Shown here in pieces: positions 25,464-34,715 of a stretch of DNA of 64,000 nucleotides. The stretch is taken from the NCBI GenBank assembly GCA_043719475.1, contig JAYSTS010000293.1:1-64000 (forward strand). The letters run 5' to 3'. This stretch comes from SYFY01 sp043719475 (GTDB lineage Bacteria > Pseudomonadota > Gammaproteobacteria > Pseudomonadales > Azotimanducaceae). The position numbers and the translations under genes were made by a program. The notes beneath the pieces were generated by a model. That model saw only the letters and a list, made by a program, of their open reading frames with translations, was not told the DNA's origin and did not search any database. Positions within the stretch are counted from its first letter, which is position 1; each line of letters opens with the position of its first letter.

Positions 25464-26390
25464 TTGTCACCAGACTGGCGCCTGATGCTTCCAGAACGCA
25501 AAGACCACATCGACGGGCTGGGTGCATCGCTCCTGATCGGTTTCAGCGCCATCCTTGGTCTTAATCAGGCACTGGTGAAGCTGGTCAACGCCGGCATGTC
25601 GCCCATGTTTCAATCAGGCTTGCGCAGTGCATGCGCTTTCGTAGTCGTGCTCCTGTGGACCCTCATTCTCCGCAAACAGCTGGATTTTCGCGGCGGCAGT
25701 GTCAAGTGGGGCATTTTGATGGGCGTTTTATTTGCGCTGGAGTTTGCGCTCCTGTTCATTGCGCTGGACTACACCACGGTCTCACGAGTATCACTGTTCT
25801 TCTACAGCATGCCGCTATTTACCACCATTGGTGCGCACTTCCTGATACCGGAAGAGCGCTTTCATCCCGGGAAACTGCTTGGTCTCGTCATCGCGTTCGC
25901 AGGCTTGTCGATAGGGCTCACTGACTCAGGTTCGCAACCATCGGCCACTTCCTGGATCGGTGATGTTCTCGCTATTGCAGGGGCGATCTGCTGGTCGGCT
26001 ATTGCACTGGGTATCCGCACCACCGTCCTGATCCAGCGTCCCGCAGAACAGGTCATGCTGTTCCAGCTTGGAGTCTCAGCGGTCCTTTTATTGGCTGTGG
26101 CCCCAGCTTTTGGTGACACGATACGCGACATGACGATCACCATCGCCTGGATATTCGCGTTCCAGGTGATTGCCGTAGCCAGCATTGGTTATCTGCTCTG
26201 GGCACGCATCCTGGCCATCTATCCGGTAGGTAACATGGCTTCGTTCAGCTTGCTTGCACCGTTGTTCGGGGTGTTGTCGGGCTGGATGATCTTCGATGAT
26301 CCATTGACCCCGCGTTTTGCAATTGCGTTGATCCTGGTGGGCGCCGGCCTGATTGTCATCAACCGCCGCGTCGTCGCAAGTCGATCGTGA
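25464..26390 (+). CDS. EamA/DMT-family membrane exporter
   Basis: About 308 residues with roughly ten hydrophobic segments in two EamA repeats: first half from LLIGFSAILGLNQALVKL, second from SWIGDVLAIAGAICWSAIAL. The end of each repeat carries the family-like pattern (FYSMPLFTTIGAHFLIPEE; SLLAPLFGVLSGWMIFDD). Inner-membrane drug/metabolite transporter; substrate unknown. Start is TTG 25464 or ATG 25485. The 3' end overlaps the convergent transglutaminase gene by 32 bp. Confidence 0.87.
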   Translation: MSPDWRLMLPERKDHIDGLGASLLIGFSAILGLNQALVKLVNAGMSPMFQSGLRSACAFVVVLLWTLILRKQLDFRGGSVKWGILMGVLFALEFALLFIALDYTTVSRVSLFFYSMPLFTTIGAHFLIPEERFHPGKLLGLVIAFAGLSIGLTDSGSQPSATSWIGDVLAIAGAICWSAIALGIRTTVLIQRPAEQVMLFQLGVSAVLLLAVAPAFGDTIRDMTITIAWIFAFQVIAVASIGYLLWARILAIYPVGNMASFSLLAPLFGVLSGWMIFDDPLTPRFAIALILVGAGLIVINRRVVASRS

Positions 26391-29300
26391 ACGGCAGATC
26401 AGGATGTACTCGCTCAGGCGTCAGGGTAATTCGCCCCTGAGTGCCTCCATGCGCGTGGAATCGAGCGCCACGTCGCGCCTCTGCTTCATTTGCATTCAAC
26501 GGAAAGGTTGAGTAGTTGCGTCCGCCTGGATGCGTGACGTGATACACACCGCCGCCAATTGATCGCTCGTTGGCGACGTCAATCAGGTCGAATACCAATG
26601 GACCATGCACATCGATCGTCGAGTGCATGCTCGAAGGGGGATTCCACGCCTTGTATCGGACTCCTGCCACATATGTGCCCTGCTCTCCCGTTGCATGCAA
26701 TGGTACCTGTCGACCATTGCAGCTCACTGCATATCGGTCACCGGGCAGTCCACGCACCAGCACCTGCACTCGTTCGACCGATGAATCCACATACCGGGCT
26801 GTTCCCTGTCCGGTACTCTCCTCACCGAGGACGTGCCATGGCTCCAGCGCCGAATGCAGTTCGAGCGACATGCCTCGCGCTTCGATCCGGCCAATAAACG
26901 GAAAGCGGAACTCGAGGAAAGGCAGAAACCATTCCGCTTCGAAGGCGTAGCCGGCTCGCTGCATACTGCGCAGAACATCCTCGAAGTCTTGCCAGACAAA
27001 GTGCCGAAGCATGAATCGGTCGTGGAGATCAGTTCCCCACCGGATCATGGGTGCCTTGTAGGGTTTGTTCCAGAAACGCGCAACCAGTGCACGAATGAGC
27101 AGCATCTGCGCTGTGCTCATGTGCGCATGTGGCGGCATCTCGAACGCCCGAAACTCAACGAGACCGCGTCGACCACCAGCGCTGTCCGGTGAATACAACT
27201 TGTCGATGCAGAACTCGGATCGATGCGTATTGCCGGTCAAATCAACGAGGAAGTTGCGCAGAACCCGGTCAACGATCCAGGGTCGGTCAGTGTCACCTTC
27301 CGGTAGTTGATCGAGCGCAATCTCCAGCTCGTAGAGGTGATCGTCGCGCGCTTCATCGACTCTTGGCGCCTGACTGGTCGGCCCGATGAACAACCCGGAA
27401 AAGAGGTAGGACAGGCTTGGGTGTCGCTGCCAGAATCGCAGCAGACTGCCCAGCAATTCCGGTCGGCGCAAGAACGGACTGTCTTCTGGTTTGGCGCCAC
27501 CCAGCGTGACATGGTTTCCCCCGCCGGTACCCGTATGCCGGCCATCCAGCATGAATTTTTCTGTTCCCAGCCGCGTGAGTCTGGCCTGCGCGTACAGCTC
27601 TTCAGTGTTCGTAACAAGCTCACGGAAACTCGTCACTGGCGGCACGTTCACTTCGATCACACCAGGATCCGGTGTGATCTGCAGTACTCTCAATCGATGA
27701 TCCTTGGGCGGCTCATATCCTTCGAGCGTCACGCCTAACTTCATGCGGCGTGCTACATCGCCGATGGCATCAACAACCGCAAGGTAACTTTCCAGACGCT
27801 TGATAGGCGGCATGAATACGTACAGCTTGCCGCCTCGAGCCTCAATGACCAGCGCCGTGTGGATTATTTCTCGTTGATCACTTGAGACGGCTTCCGCATC
27901 CTGTTCGCCTGCAGCGGGTAGTTCTTCCCTAGGCGAAAAAGGATCAACGGCCGCCTCCACCTCACGCTCATCGGGCTCAACCCACGGCAATGAGGCGAGT
28001 GGCAATCGCAGCCCCATTGGCGAGTCTCCCGGCAACAGCAACATCGCGCCCGAGCGAAATCGCCATTCGCTCGTCAGCCACCCGCCATGACGGCCCTTCG
28101 CCTGCCACTTGAGTGGCAGCGCATAACCTACAGGCGTTGTGAGTCCCGTCGTGAATATTCGGGCCAGTCGCTCGCGCTCCAGCGGATCATCAAGACGTGA
28201 ATCAGTAGGCGAGACATTTTCGGGCAGCTGTTGTTCCTTGATGAGATTCTGGAACACATCTTCATAGCCTGGAAAAATGTGTTTTTCACTCAGCTTGAGT
28301 TTGTGTGCAACCCCGGCCATCAGAGCTCTGCAATGACTGGCATCAAACGGCCCCGGAACTTCATCGCCGGACAAAACGCCTGGATGTTTCACCAATGGCT
28401 TGCCATCGGTTCGCCAGTACACCGACATCACCCAGCGCGGTAATGGCTCTCCGGGATACCACTTCCCTTGCCCACGATGAACCAGGCCAGTTGGCGCATA
28501 ACATGCCCGCAGACGATCAAGCAATGCTGCGCTTAACGCATGCTTCGATTCCGACAGGGCTGTGAAATTCCACTCCGGCCCCTCCATATCGTCAATGGAA
28601 ACGAAGGTAGGTTCGCCGCCCATGGTCAACCGGACGTCACCGCGCTCAAGATCTCGATCAACCTTGTCGCCGAGTTTGAGTACACGTTTCCATGCCGGGA
28701 TCGAAAAAGGCAGGGTGACGCGAGGATCTTCATGGATGCGAATCACTTCATTGCTGAACGAGAAATCGACACTGGTTGGACCGGTCGACCCGGTTACCGG
28801 AGCGGCACTGGCCGGGTCCGGGGTACACGCCAGCGGGATGTGGCCTTCACCCGCCATGAGACCGGACGTCGGATCCAGACCAATCCAGCCTGCTCCGGGC
28901 AGATAGACCTCTGCCCAGGCGTGCAGATCAGTGAAGTCGTGGGTCGTTCCCGACGGGCCATCCAGCGCCTCGAAATCGGCTTTCAGCTGGACCAGATAAC
29001 CGGAGACAAATCGCGCTGCCAGACCGAGGTGGCGCAGTATCTGAACCAACAGCCACCCGCTGTCCCGGCACGATCCTGATCGCCGGCCCAACGTGTCCTC
29101 GCAGCTCTGGACACCCGGCTCCATGCGAACAAGATAGTCGACGTCTTTTTGCAATCGTTGATTGAGCGCGACCAGAAAGTCAACGGTGCGGGCATCCTTC
29201 GTGTCCACCGCAGCCAGCCACGCGGTAAGTTTTGGGCCACGTTCTGCGACCTCGAGGTACGGTGTCAGATCCCGGTGAAGCTGGGGCTCGTAAGCGAAAG

Positions 29301-29607
29301 GAAACTTCTCGACACCTTCATCCAGAAAAAAATCGAATGGATTGATCACCGTCAAATCAGCAATCAACGAAACCTCGATGCTCAACTCGGTGGCCGGATC
29401 CGGAAACACGAACCGGGCGAGGTAGTTTCCAAACGGATCCTGCTGCCAATTCACAAAGTGCGGTTCCGGTGTCACCTTGAGTGAATAGGCAGAGATCGGC
29501 GTGCGGCAATGTGGAGCTGGTCGGAGGCGTATCACGTGGGGGAACAATTCCACCCTGCGATCAAAACGGTAGGTGGTTTTGTGTCCGAGAGAAACGTGAA
29601 TGGTCAC
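26359..29607 (-). CDS. Large transglutaminase-like protein with DUF2126
   Basis: A 1082-residue cytosolic protein. Residues about 1-280 form a bacterial transglutaminase-like domain with an N-terminal beta-sandwich and a Cys-His-Asp triad: GSCRDSGW, HAWAEVYLPG and LDPTSG. The remainder is DUF2126, with conserved-looking HTGTGGGNHVTLGG and LRYLFSG-like segments (LSYLFSGLFIGP). Size is normal for the family. It overlaps the upstream Anbu gene by 4 bp. Anbu loci typically encode such a protein plus an alpha-E protein and a circularly permuted ATP-grasp enzyme, suggesting peptide ligation or cleavage, but function is unproved. Confidence 0.9.
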   Translation of the reverse strand: MTIHVSLGHKTTYRFDRRVELFPHVIRLRPAPHCRTPISAYSLKVTPEPHFVNWQQDPFGNYLARFVFPDPATELSIEVSLIADLTVINPFDFFLDEGVEKFPFAYEPQLHRDLTPYLEVAERGPKLTAWLAAVDTKDARTVDFLVALNQRLQKDVDYLVRMEPGVQSCEDTLGRRSGSCRDSGWLLVQILRHLGLAARFVSGYLVQLKADFEALDGPSGTTHDFTDLHAWAEVYLPGAGWIGLDPTSGLMAGEGHIPLACTPDPASAAPVTGSTGPTSVDFSFSNEVIRIHEDPRVTLPFSIPAWKRVLKLGDKVDRDLERGDVRLTMGGEPTFVSIDDMEGPEWNFTALSESKHALSAALLDRLRACYAPTGLVHRGQGKWYPGEPLPRWVMSVYWRTDGKPLVKHPGVLSGDEVPGPFDASHCRALMAGVAHKLKLSEKHIFPGYEDVFQNLIKEQQLPENVSPTDSRLDDPLERERLARIFTTGLTTPVGYALPLKWQAKGRHGGWLTSEWRFRSGAMLLLPGDSPMGLRLPLASLPWVEPDEREVEAAVDPFSPREELPAAGEQDAEAVSSDQREIIHTALVIEARGGKLYVFMPPIKRLESYLAVVDAIGDVARRMKLGVTLEGYEPPKDHRLRVLQITPDPGVIEVNVPPVTSFRELVTNTEELYAQARLTRLGTEKFMLDGRHTGTGGGNHVTLGGAKPEDSPFLRRPELLGSLLRFWQRHPSLSYLFSGLFIGPTSQAPRVDEARDDHLYELEIALDQLPEGDTDRPWIVDRVLRNFLVDLTGNTHRSEFCIDKLYSPDSAGGRRGLVEFRAFEMPPHAHMSTAQMLLIRALVARFWNKPYKAPMIRWGTDLHDRFMLRHFVWQDFEDVLRSMQRAGYAFEAEWFLPFLEFRFPFIGRIEARGMSLELHSALEPWHVLGEESTGQGTARYVDSSVERVQVLVRGLPGDRYAVSCNGRQVPLHATGEQGTYVAGVRYKAWNPPSSMHSTIDVHGPLVFDLIDVANERSIGGGVYHVTHPGGRNYSTFPLNANEAEARRGARFHAHGGTQGRITLTPERVHPDLPFTIDLRRRGG

Positions 29608-30332
29608 GAGGACTGTTCAACCTCCCAATCAATGACCGGCAAGCGTGCGAATGCGATCTTGATTTCCTTGTTCCAGTTTCTCTTCACATCGCGCAAATAG
29701 TCATCGTCCTCTTCGAAAAGCCGATATCGCCCCGGCTGCAATGAGCCGGCATTGTAAGCAACGATCTCTATGGGTGGCGCGACAGTCAGGTTGCTTCGCA
29801 TCGTTCCGTCCATCGACACCAGCGCACACAACGCCGCCTGATCCAGGGAAGAATCCATGGTGACCACACGATCAAGGATCGGCTTGCCATACTTCGATTC
29901 GCCGATCTGCAGATAAGGGACCTGGTTCGAACTTTCGATGAAGTTCCCTTCCGGATAGACCATGTAGGTGCGGCATCGAGCGCCCCAAACCTCTCCAGCA
30001 ACGAGAAAGCTGGCCTCAAAAACATGCCCGCCCGGGGTTTTTTCCTGCTCTTTTCGACTCAGCCCGCCTACGTAGGTGGCCGCTTCACTGACGTTTTTTA
30101 CGGTTTTCAGGCTGGTTTTTGCATTGTCCCGAAAGTCTCGTTCAATCTGCGCAAAAACGCCTTGTGTGGTTGCAAGATTTCCCGAGCAACAAAGTATGAA
30201 CTGGCGATCTCCAGGCACACCAAAGATCCGCATCTTGCTGTGCGTGCTGACGCTGTCGACCCCTGCGTTGGTACGCGAGTCGGAGATCAGGACCAGTCCC
30301 GCGTTGACATGTATGGCGAGGCAATAAGTCAT
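29604..30332 (-). CDS. Anbu-type proteasome-like peptidase
   Basis: Ntn-hydrolase of the Anbu class (ancestral beta subunit). The 242-residue protein starts MTYCLAIHVNAGLVLISDSR; after Met removal Thr2 would be the catalytic N-terminal nucleophile, and SDSRTNAGVD is the family signature. Continuing motifs: SKMRIFG and FILCCSGNLATTQGV. The frame extends to TTG 30347, but that would mask the Thr, so ATG 30332 is chosen. It forms an operon with the transglutaminase/DUF2126 gene (4-bp overlap). The alpha-E and ATP-grasp genes normally upstream are missing; relic mobile DNA lies there instead. Confidence 0.88.
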   Translation of the reverse strand: MTYCLAIHVNAGLVLISDSRTNAGVDSVSTHSKMRIFGVPGDRQFILCCSGNLATTQGVFAQIERDFRDNAKTSLKTVKNVSEAATYVGGLSRKEQEKTPGGHVFEASFLVAGEVWGARCRTYMVYPEGNFIESSNQVPYLQIGESKYGKPILDRVVTMDSSLDQAALCALVSMDGTMRSNLTVAPPIEIVAYNAGSLQPGRYRLFEEDDDYLRDVKRNWNKEIKIAFARLPVIDWEVEQSS

Positions 30333-30713
30333 CTCAAAACTGCTCAATCAATCCAATAGTCGATAGGTGCCAGCTGCAGGTGCTGCTCATCCGGCCCCGT
30401 GATTCACGAAGTTTGCCAATATTGCGGAAGCGTTGCTTATCTGGCGACGAATGCGGGCATCCAGGATGCATCCACTTGATGTAGTTGAATCCGGCGTCGC
30501 GTACAAATCATTGCATAGAATTGCCCGCTGGTTTGCGTCGTTCCGTTGCCGCATTGTGGGCTGCACGTAAGCCGTTTGCCAATGCCAGCAGGCGGCCAGC
30601 AGGCGGCCGGGATTAAGACCGTTGCACGGAGTCGGTGTTAAGAACGGTTCACTGTTCGCCGATCGCGCGGCCACGACACACAAAAATAACAGCGATAGCC
30701 ATAACCACATTGA
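30333..30713. other. Non-coding spacer upstream of Anbu
   Basis: No gene recognised. It contains a short direct repeat CAGCAGGCGGC (two copies, about 30588-30610). A promoter for the Anbu operon should be within the first 100 bp. Confidence 0.5.
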
Positions 30714-30962
30714 CTGCACTTCGAAATGGTTTCCGGTGCACAGCCCCGCCCCCGTTGATTTCACAATGGCAGCAATTTGTGCGTCGAATTGAGAAATCGG
30801 TCGACCAGACCGACTCGGCGACAAAAGGAGCACGCCGTGAAAAATTTCCGCCTGTGTAATCGTTGTTATGAAAAGATTCGCCGCCAATTGTGTCGCCACA
30901 CAATTCGTGACACTGGCCTCCGGCGCTGCCCTCATCAATTCGGACAGAACTGACTGGAGCAG
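30714..30962 (-). pseudogene. Decayed VapC/FitB-type PIN-domain toxin
   Basis: The minus strand encodes recognisable PIN-toxin pieces in one frame: VLSELMRAAPEASV (normally DTNVLSE..., the first catalytic Asp being lost), then LFITTITQAEIFHGVLLL, followed immediately by GRPISQFDAQIAAI and GAGLCTGN. The central 35-45 residues, between the first and last conserved blocks of intact VapC proteins, are deleted. The result cannot be an active RNase. No antitoxin is seen; the upstream position is occupied by transposase relic sequence. Confidence 0.7.
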
Positions 30963-31031
30963 CCGTATAGCGCATCACCGCAGGATCTCGCGCGACGGAC
31001 TGTTCTTCGAGGACACAGAGCTCAAGTCAGG

Positions 31032-31316
31032 CTCAACCTGGAACTTGCTGACACGCTGGATCATCTGAACGCCATTTCCGTCCACTACCGTATCGCTGTC
31101 GGACAGGGCGCAGTCGTCTGTCAGCCACATCAGCGCGACCAGCTCGAACGACTATGCCGCTACGCATCAGCCTTCGGGCGGTGACCAACCCTCTGATTTG
31201 CACGGCTCTCCGTCGACGCCTCTTATCTGGTCCTCTACCATCTCAAGAACCCCTTCCGCGACCACCACCACGCGCCAATCTCATCCGATATCACGGCGTA
31301 TTCGCACCCGTCAGAC
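31032..31316 (+). mobile_element. Relic of an IS91-family (Y2) transposase
   Basis: Four fragments of an IS91/IS801-type transposase appear in order: LNAISVHYRIAVGQGA, then HQRDQLERLCRYA, then in the same frame after a stop YHLKNPFRD, and after a frame change PPPRANLIRYHGVFAPVRR. In intact elements these are separated by more residues (the RPxxxxRLSL block and the TTHVxxEPLDFIARL block), so internal deletions, stops and a frameshift have accumulated. No terminal sequences of the element were recognised. Confidence 0.75.
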
Positions 31317-31750
31317 GCTGCACGACAATCCATTGAGACTCTTGAAGTCTTTTCCCTTCCGTTTGAATCCGGTCTTGGAACTTCTTCTTCGGAGGGCTCC
31401 AGTTATTGCGCATTCTGTCCGAGACCATAACAACACAACGCGACCCCCCGTGAGAAAAGACGATCGATCGCTTCAACGACTGCTGTCCTTCCAGGACCGC
31501 GACGCATCCGGATGTGCCCTCACTGTCTGGCGCGGGGTCGTGGACAACCTGATTGCGTTCGCGAACCCCAAAGCATCTGAGCAGGCGCATCCTTATCTGC
31601 AGCGGATAGTGGCGGTACTCACGCGAGAACGGCGAGGCGATGAAGGGGAGGAATGCGGCTCGCCCAGCGATTGCAGCATCGTGCCAGGCGACGTCTGGTA
31701 CAAATCCTGGACACGCTGCAAGGCTGTGGCATGCTCGACAACGCGAACTG
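31317..31750. other. Spacer after the transposase relic
   Basis: No gene is supported. A plus-strand frame runs through here (to 31776) with a plausible-looking stretch around 31450-31610, but it joins transposase relic sequence in a different frame and lacks a start with a ribosome-binding site. Possibly decayed coding DNA upstream of the DUF gene at 31751. Confidence 0.4.
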
Positions 31751-32647
31751 ATGCACAACATCCGTGCTGCATTTGACCAGGAGCCTCCCACGACGACCGA
31801 AAACGCACAGAAGATCATCGAGCAGCTGCAGGCAGCGCATAACCGCCGAAAACTCGGAGATTTCGACGGATTGTCCCCCGAACAGATGTCCGGGCTCCTG
31901 TATACGCCCTTCGAGTGTCCGCAGCTGGTCACCGTCGCAACGCAGTTGCCCACAGCTGCGCAGGCACCAATTCTCGAACTGTACGGCCGTATTGCCAATG
32001 CCATCGGAGAAAAAGGACTGAAGGCTACCGTTAGTGGCAATCTCCCCCGCAAGCTGGTCAGAGAAGCGGCCTTCGCCCGTTTCCCGGAAGATTCGGACAT
32101 TGAACGCCATGTTCTTTCCGAAGCCGATTTTCCCTCTCTGCACGGCGTCCGCCTGATGGCCGGGCTGGCGGGTCTGATCCGCAAACAACACGGTAAATTC
32201 CTGCTGACCGCCAAAGCCCGGAAGCTGCATGCGTCCGGTGGAGCCGCCGCTGCCTTCCCCGAACTCTTCAAGACGTTCGCCAAGCGTTTCAACTGGGGCT
32301 ATTGGGATGCCCTCCCTGAACTGCCCATCGTGCAGACCGCCTTCATGTTTTCGTTGTTGCAGTTTTCCCGTTACGGAGCACAACCTCGGCCGGAGTCGTT
32401 TTACACCGACGCATTCCTGCGGGCTTTCCCGCTGGCGCTCCAGGAAGCCGTCCAAACGCCCTTGAGAACCTCCGAGGACTCCGAGGAGTTGGTACGAATG
32501 ACCTATGAAGTCAGGACCTTCAGGTTCCTGGAACTACTCGGGTTTGCCGAACGGATGGAAACTCAACGCAGATTGTTCCAAACGATGCGCGGGGGGCAGG
32601 TGCGCAAACTACCTCTTCTCGATGCGTGTATTCAGTTCATGGTTTGA
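31751..32647 (+). CDS. Conserved protein of unknown function, accessory-type
   Basis: A 298-residue soluble protein. I recognise a general pattern found in scattered bacteria, often on accessory DNA: an N-terminal LSPEQMSGLLYTPFECP, a central two-helix block FARFPEDSDIERHVLSE, a winged-helix-like segment LIRKQHGKFLLTAKARKL, and RPESFYTDAFLRAFP, but no established function. Start may be ATG 31751 or ATG 31640 in the same frame; the N-terminal 37 extra residues of the latter look unstructured. It sits between mobile-element relics and a tRNA gene, consistent with horizontal acquisition. Confidence 0.65.
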   Translation: MHNIRAAFDQEPPTTTENAQKIIEQLQAAHNRRKLGDFDGLSPEQMSGLLYTPFECPQLVTVATQLPTAAQAPILELYGRIANAIGEKGLKATVSGNLPRKLVREAAFARFPEDSDIERHVLSEADFPSLHGVRLMAGLAGLIRKQHGKFLLTAKARKLHASGGAAAAFPELFKTFAKRFNWGYWDALPELPIVQTAFMFSLLQFSRYGAQPRPESFYTDAFLRAFPLALQEAVQTPLRTSEDSEELVRMTYEVRTFRFLELLGFAERMETQRRLFQTMRGGQVRKLPLLDACIQFMV

Positions 32648-32947
32648 GGTGAGTGTGCTGAAAGTGCGCCGCCTCAAATGGGCGACCAGGAACCTGTCGG
32701 ACTTGAGGCTGATCTACTGCGCCGACTGTGGGAAGAGCGGTCCGTTTTCCCCCGATTCCTTGTTGCTCAGTTCCTCCGCACACCTCGAAATAGTGAAAAA
32801 ACCGTACTCGTTTGCCCATCCGGTTGGCGATGATCATTTGGGTCGAACCGACCCAATCAATGCTTCCGTGAGAAGAAGACTGCAGCGGCGGAAGCTGTTC
32901 AGGTTGACGCTCCTGAGGCCGACCGGTTTAATACGCGGCCCTTCTGC
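32648..32947. other. Spacer before tRNA-Phe
   Basis: No gene seen. It should hold the tRNA promoter; a -35/-10 pair could not be assigned with confidence. Confidence 0.45.
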
Positions 32948-33023
<76 letters not shown>

Positions 33024-33086
33024 TCCCTTTAATCGAACTTCCCAGCAGTTGATACTCCAGGCTCATGCCCTTGAGTGGAAGCCGCC

Positions 33087-34322
33087 ATGACCGCAATTGC
33101 CGTCGATCTCCCGGACGACGTTATAAGCGCCCGCGATGGGCTCATCGCATTCGTGGACCAGGAAGTCATCCCGAGACATCGTCAGCACCAGGCGTTTTTT
33201 GACGATCCTCGCCAGCTCTATCGGGAAGACGGCCGTTTTTCCGATGACTTGCTGACTTTGATCGAGCAGGTGCGCACCGCTTCTGCGCAGGCGGGCTACT
33301 ACCACATGTGTGTACCTGCGCATCTGGGCGGGGCGGGTCTTGGGCACCTGGCGTATTACGTTGCCTGGCAATCCCTCTTCCATCACTGTGGCCCAAAAAA
33401 CTGGTTGATGCTCTACGCCCTCGCCCACTGGGCGTTCGGACCTAGCCGTCTGCTGGATCAAGTGACGCCTGAAGCCCGTGCGCGTTTCATGCCGGGTTTG
33501 ATGGATGGAACAAAATCCATGAGCTTCGGGCTGTCGGAGCCGAATGCGGGCTCGGACGCCAGCATGATTCGCACCCGCGCGTTGAAGGATGGCAATGGCT
33601 GGCGGATTTCTGGCCGCAAGATCTGGACCACCAACGCCCCGGTCGCCGACTACTGCGTGCTCTTTGCCATCACCGACGCAGAAAAAGCCGCGAACAAACA
33701 AGGTGGTATCAGCGCATTCATGGTTCCGACCAATGCACCGGGCTTCAAAGTCCAGAGAGTCATTCGGTTGTTCGGTCACATCGGTGGGGATGAAGCAGAG
33801 CTTGCGCTCGATGATCTTTACGTTGAACCATGGCAGCTGGTCGGCAAGGCCGGGGCAGGGTTCAGCGCTGCGCTCTATGGTGTTTCGCTTGGCAGGGTCT
33901 ACAACTCGGCTCGCGCGGTTGGCTACGGTCGTTGGGCGCTGGAGCAGGCTCTCGACTATTCGAAACTGCGCGAAGCATTCGGCCAGAAGATCGCTGACTA
34001 TCAAGGGGTTACATTCCCGCTCGCCGAATCCGCGACTGAGTTGCACGCTGCGCATCTGATGGGTCTGAACGTCAGCACACTGCTCGACCAGGGCCAAGCT
34101 GCGGTAAAGGAACTGAGCATGACTAAGGCTTACTCGGTGCAGGTCGGCTACCGAGCCGTTGACCGAGCCATGCAAACCCACGGCGCAATGGGCTTCACCA
34201 ACGAATTGGGTCTCACCGAGGCTTGGCATGCCTTGCGTATCGTCAACGTCGCCGATGGAACGAACGAGATCCTCAATCGCACGATTGTCCAACGACTTCT
34301 AAAAGGAGACGTCGAACTCTAG
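33087..34322 (+). CDS. Acyl-CoA dehydrogenase family protein
   Basis: FAD-dependent dehydrogenase of about 411 residues. Characteristic blocks: MSFGLSEPNAGSD (FAD/substrate site), WTTNAPVADYC, FGHIGGDEAELALDD, and the C-terminal QTHGAMGFTNELGLTEAW plus RIVNVADGTNEI. The catalytic-base position could not be fixed by eye. It likely oxidises a CoA-linked acid; the chain length and branching are unknown. The frame opens at GTG 33075, but ATG 33087 fits the family. It stands alone after tRNA-Phe. Confidence 0.93.
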   Translation: MTAIAVDLPDDVISARDGLIAFVDQEVIPRHRQHQAFFDDPRQLYREDGRFSDDLLTLIEQVRTASAQAGYYHMCVPAHLGGAGLGHLAYYVAWQSLFHHCGPKNWLMLYALAHWAFGPSRLLDQVTPEARARFMPGLMDGTKSMSFGLSEPNAGSDASMIRTRALKDGNGWRISGRKIWTTNAPVADYCVLFAITDAEKAANKQGGISAFMVPTNAPGFKVQRVIRLFGHIGGDEAELALDDLYVEPWQLVGKAGAGFSAALYGVSLGRVYNSARAVGYGRWALEQALDYSKLREAFGQKIADYQGVTFPLAESATELHAAHLMGLNVSTLLDQGQAAVKELSMTKAYSVQVGYRAVDRAMQTHGAMGFTNELGLTEAWHALRIVNVADGTNEILNRTIVQRLLKGDVEL

Positions 34323-34715
34323 CGGATCGAGACTAAGCGCCGCCTGGGCGGGTGCCAACAAGACACCGCACGGTACCGCGACTAGCTGCGTTTCAATCGC
34401 CAGCTCCTAAAAACAGTGTTGGTGTGCAAGGCACACTTGGGAAGCCAAACTCTGATCGTTCTGCTTACATTTAACGACTTTGCCATTGCTTCATTTTCCA
34501 ACCTGTTTGGTGTTTGAAGCCGATTGACGCTTGAAGTCCAACGGATCAATCGACTTTCGACGTTGCAAAAGCCAGATTTCAGCTATCCAGGCAAGTTTCG
34601 GACTTGACAAGGCAACTTAATGATTTGTCGCAATATTCTTATGAGCGACAGGTCGTGGAACCTCTCGGGATCATCGGGCAAGATGAACAATTCATTCTCT
34701 ACTCAAGTCGCTTTG
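34323..34715. other. Spacer before the SLC13-type permease
   Basis: No convincing gene. A small perfect inverted repeat GTGTGC-AAG-GCACAC lies at 34422-34436. The permease reading frame is open from 34620 but its first 32 codons do not look coding. Confidence 0.45.

Noticed and set aside
28540..29079. 179-aa ORF opposite the transglutaminase gene
   Set aside because: Shadow of a strongly conserved minus-strand gene.
31198..31776. 192-aa plus-strand ORF covering the transposase relic and spacer
   Set aside because: Its first third reads transposase relic DNA in the wrong frame and it overlaps the DUF gene start; kept only as a note on possible decayed DNA.
31291..32292. 333-aa minus-strand ORF opposite the DUF gene
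   Set aside because: It is antisense to a plus-strand frame with clear protein-like sequence and natural end; its own translation is Ser/Cys/Arg-rich with no recognisable family.
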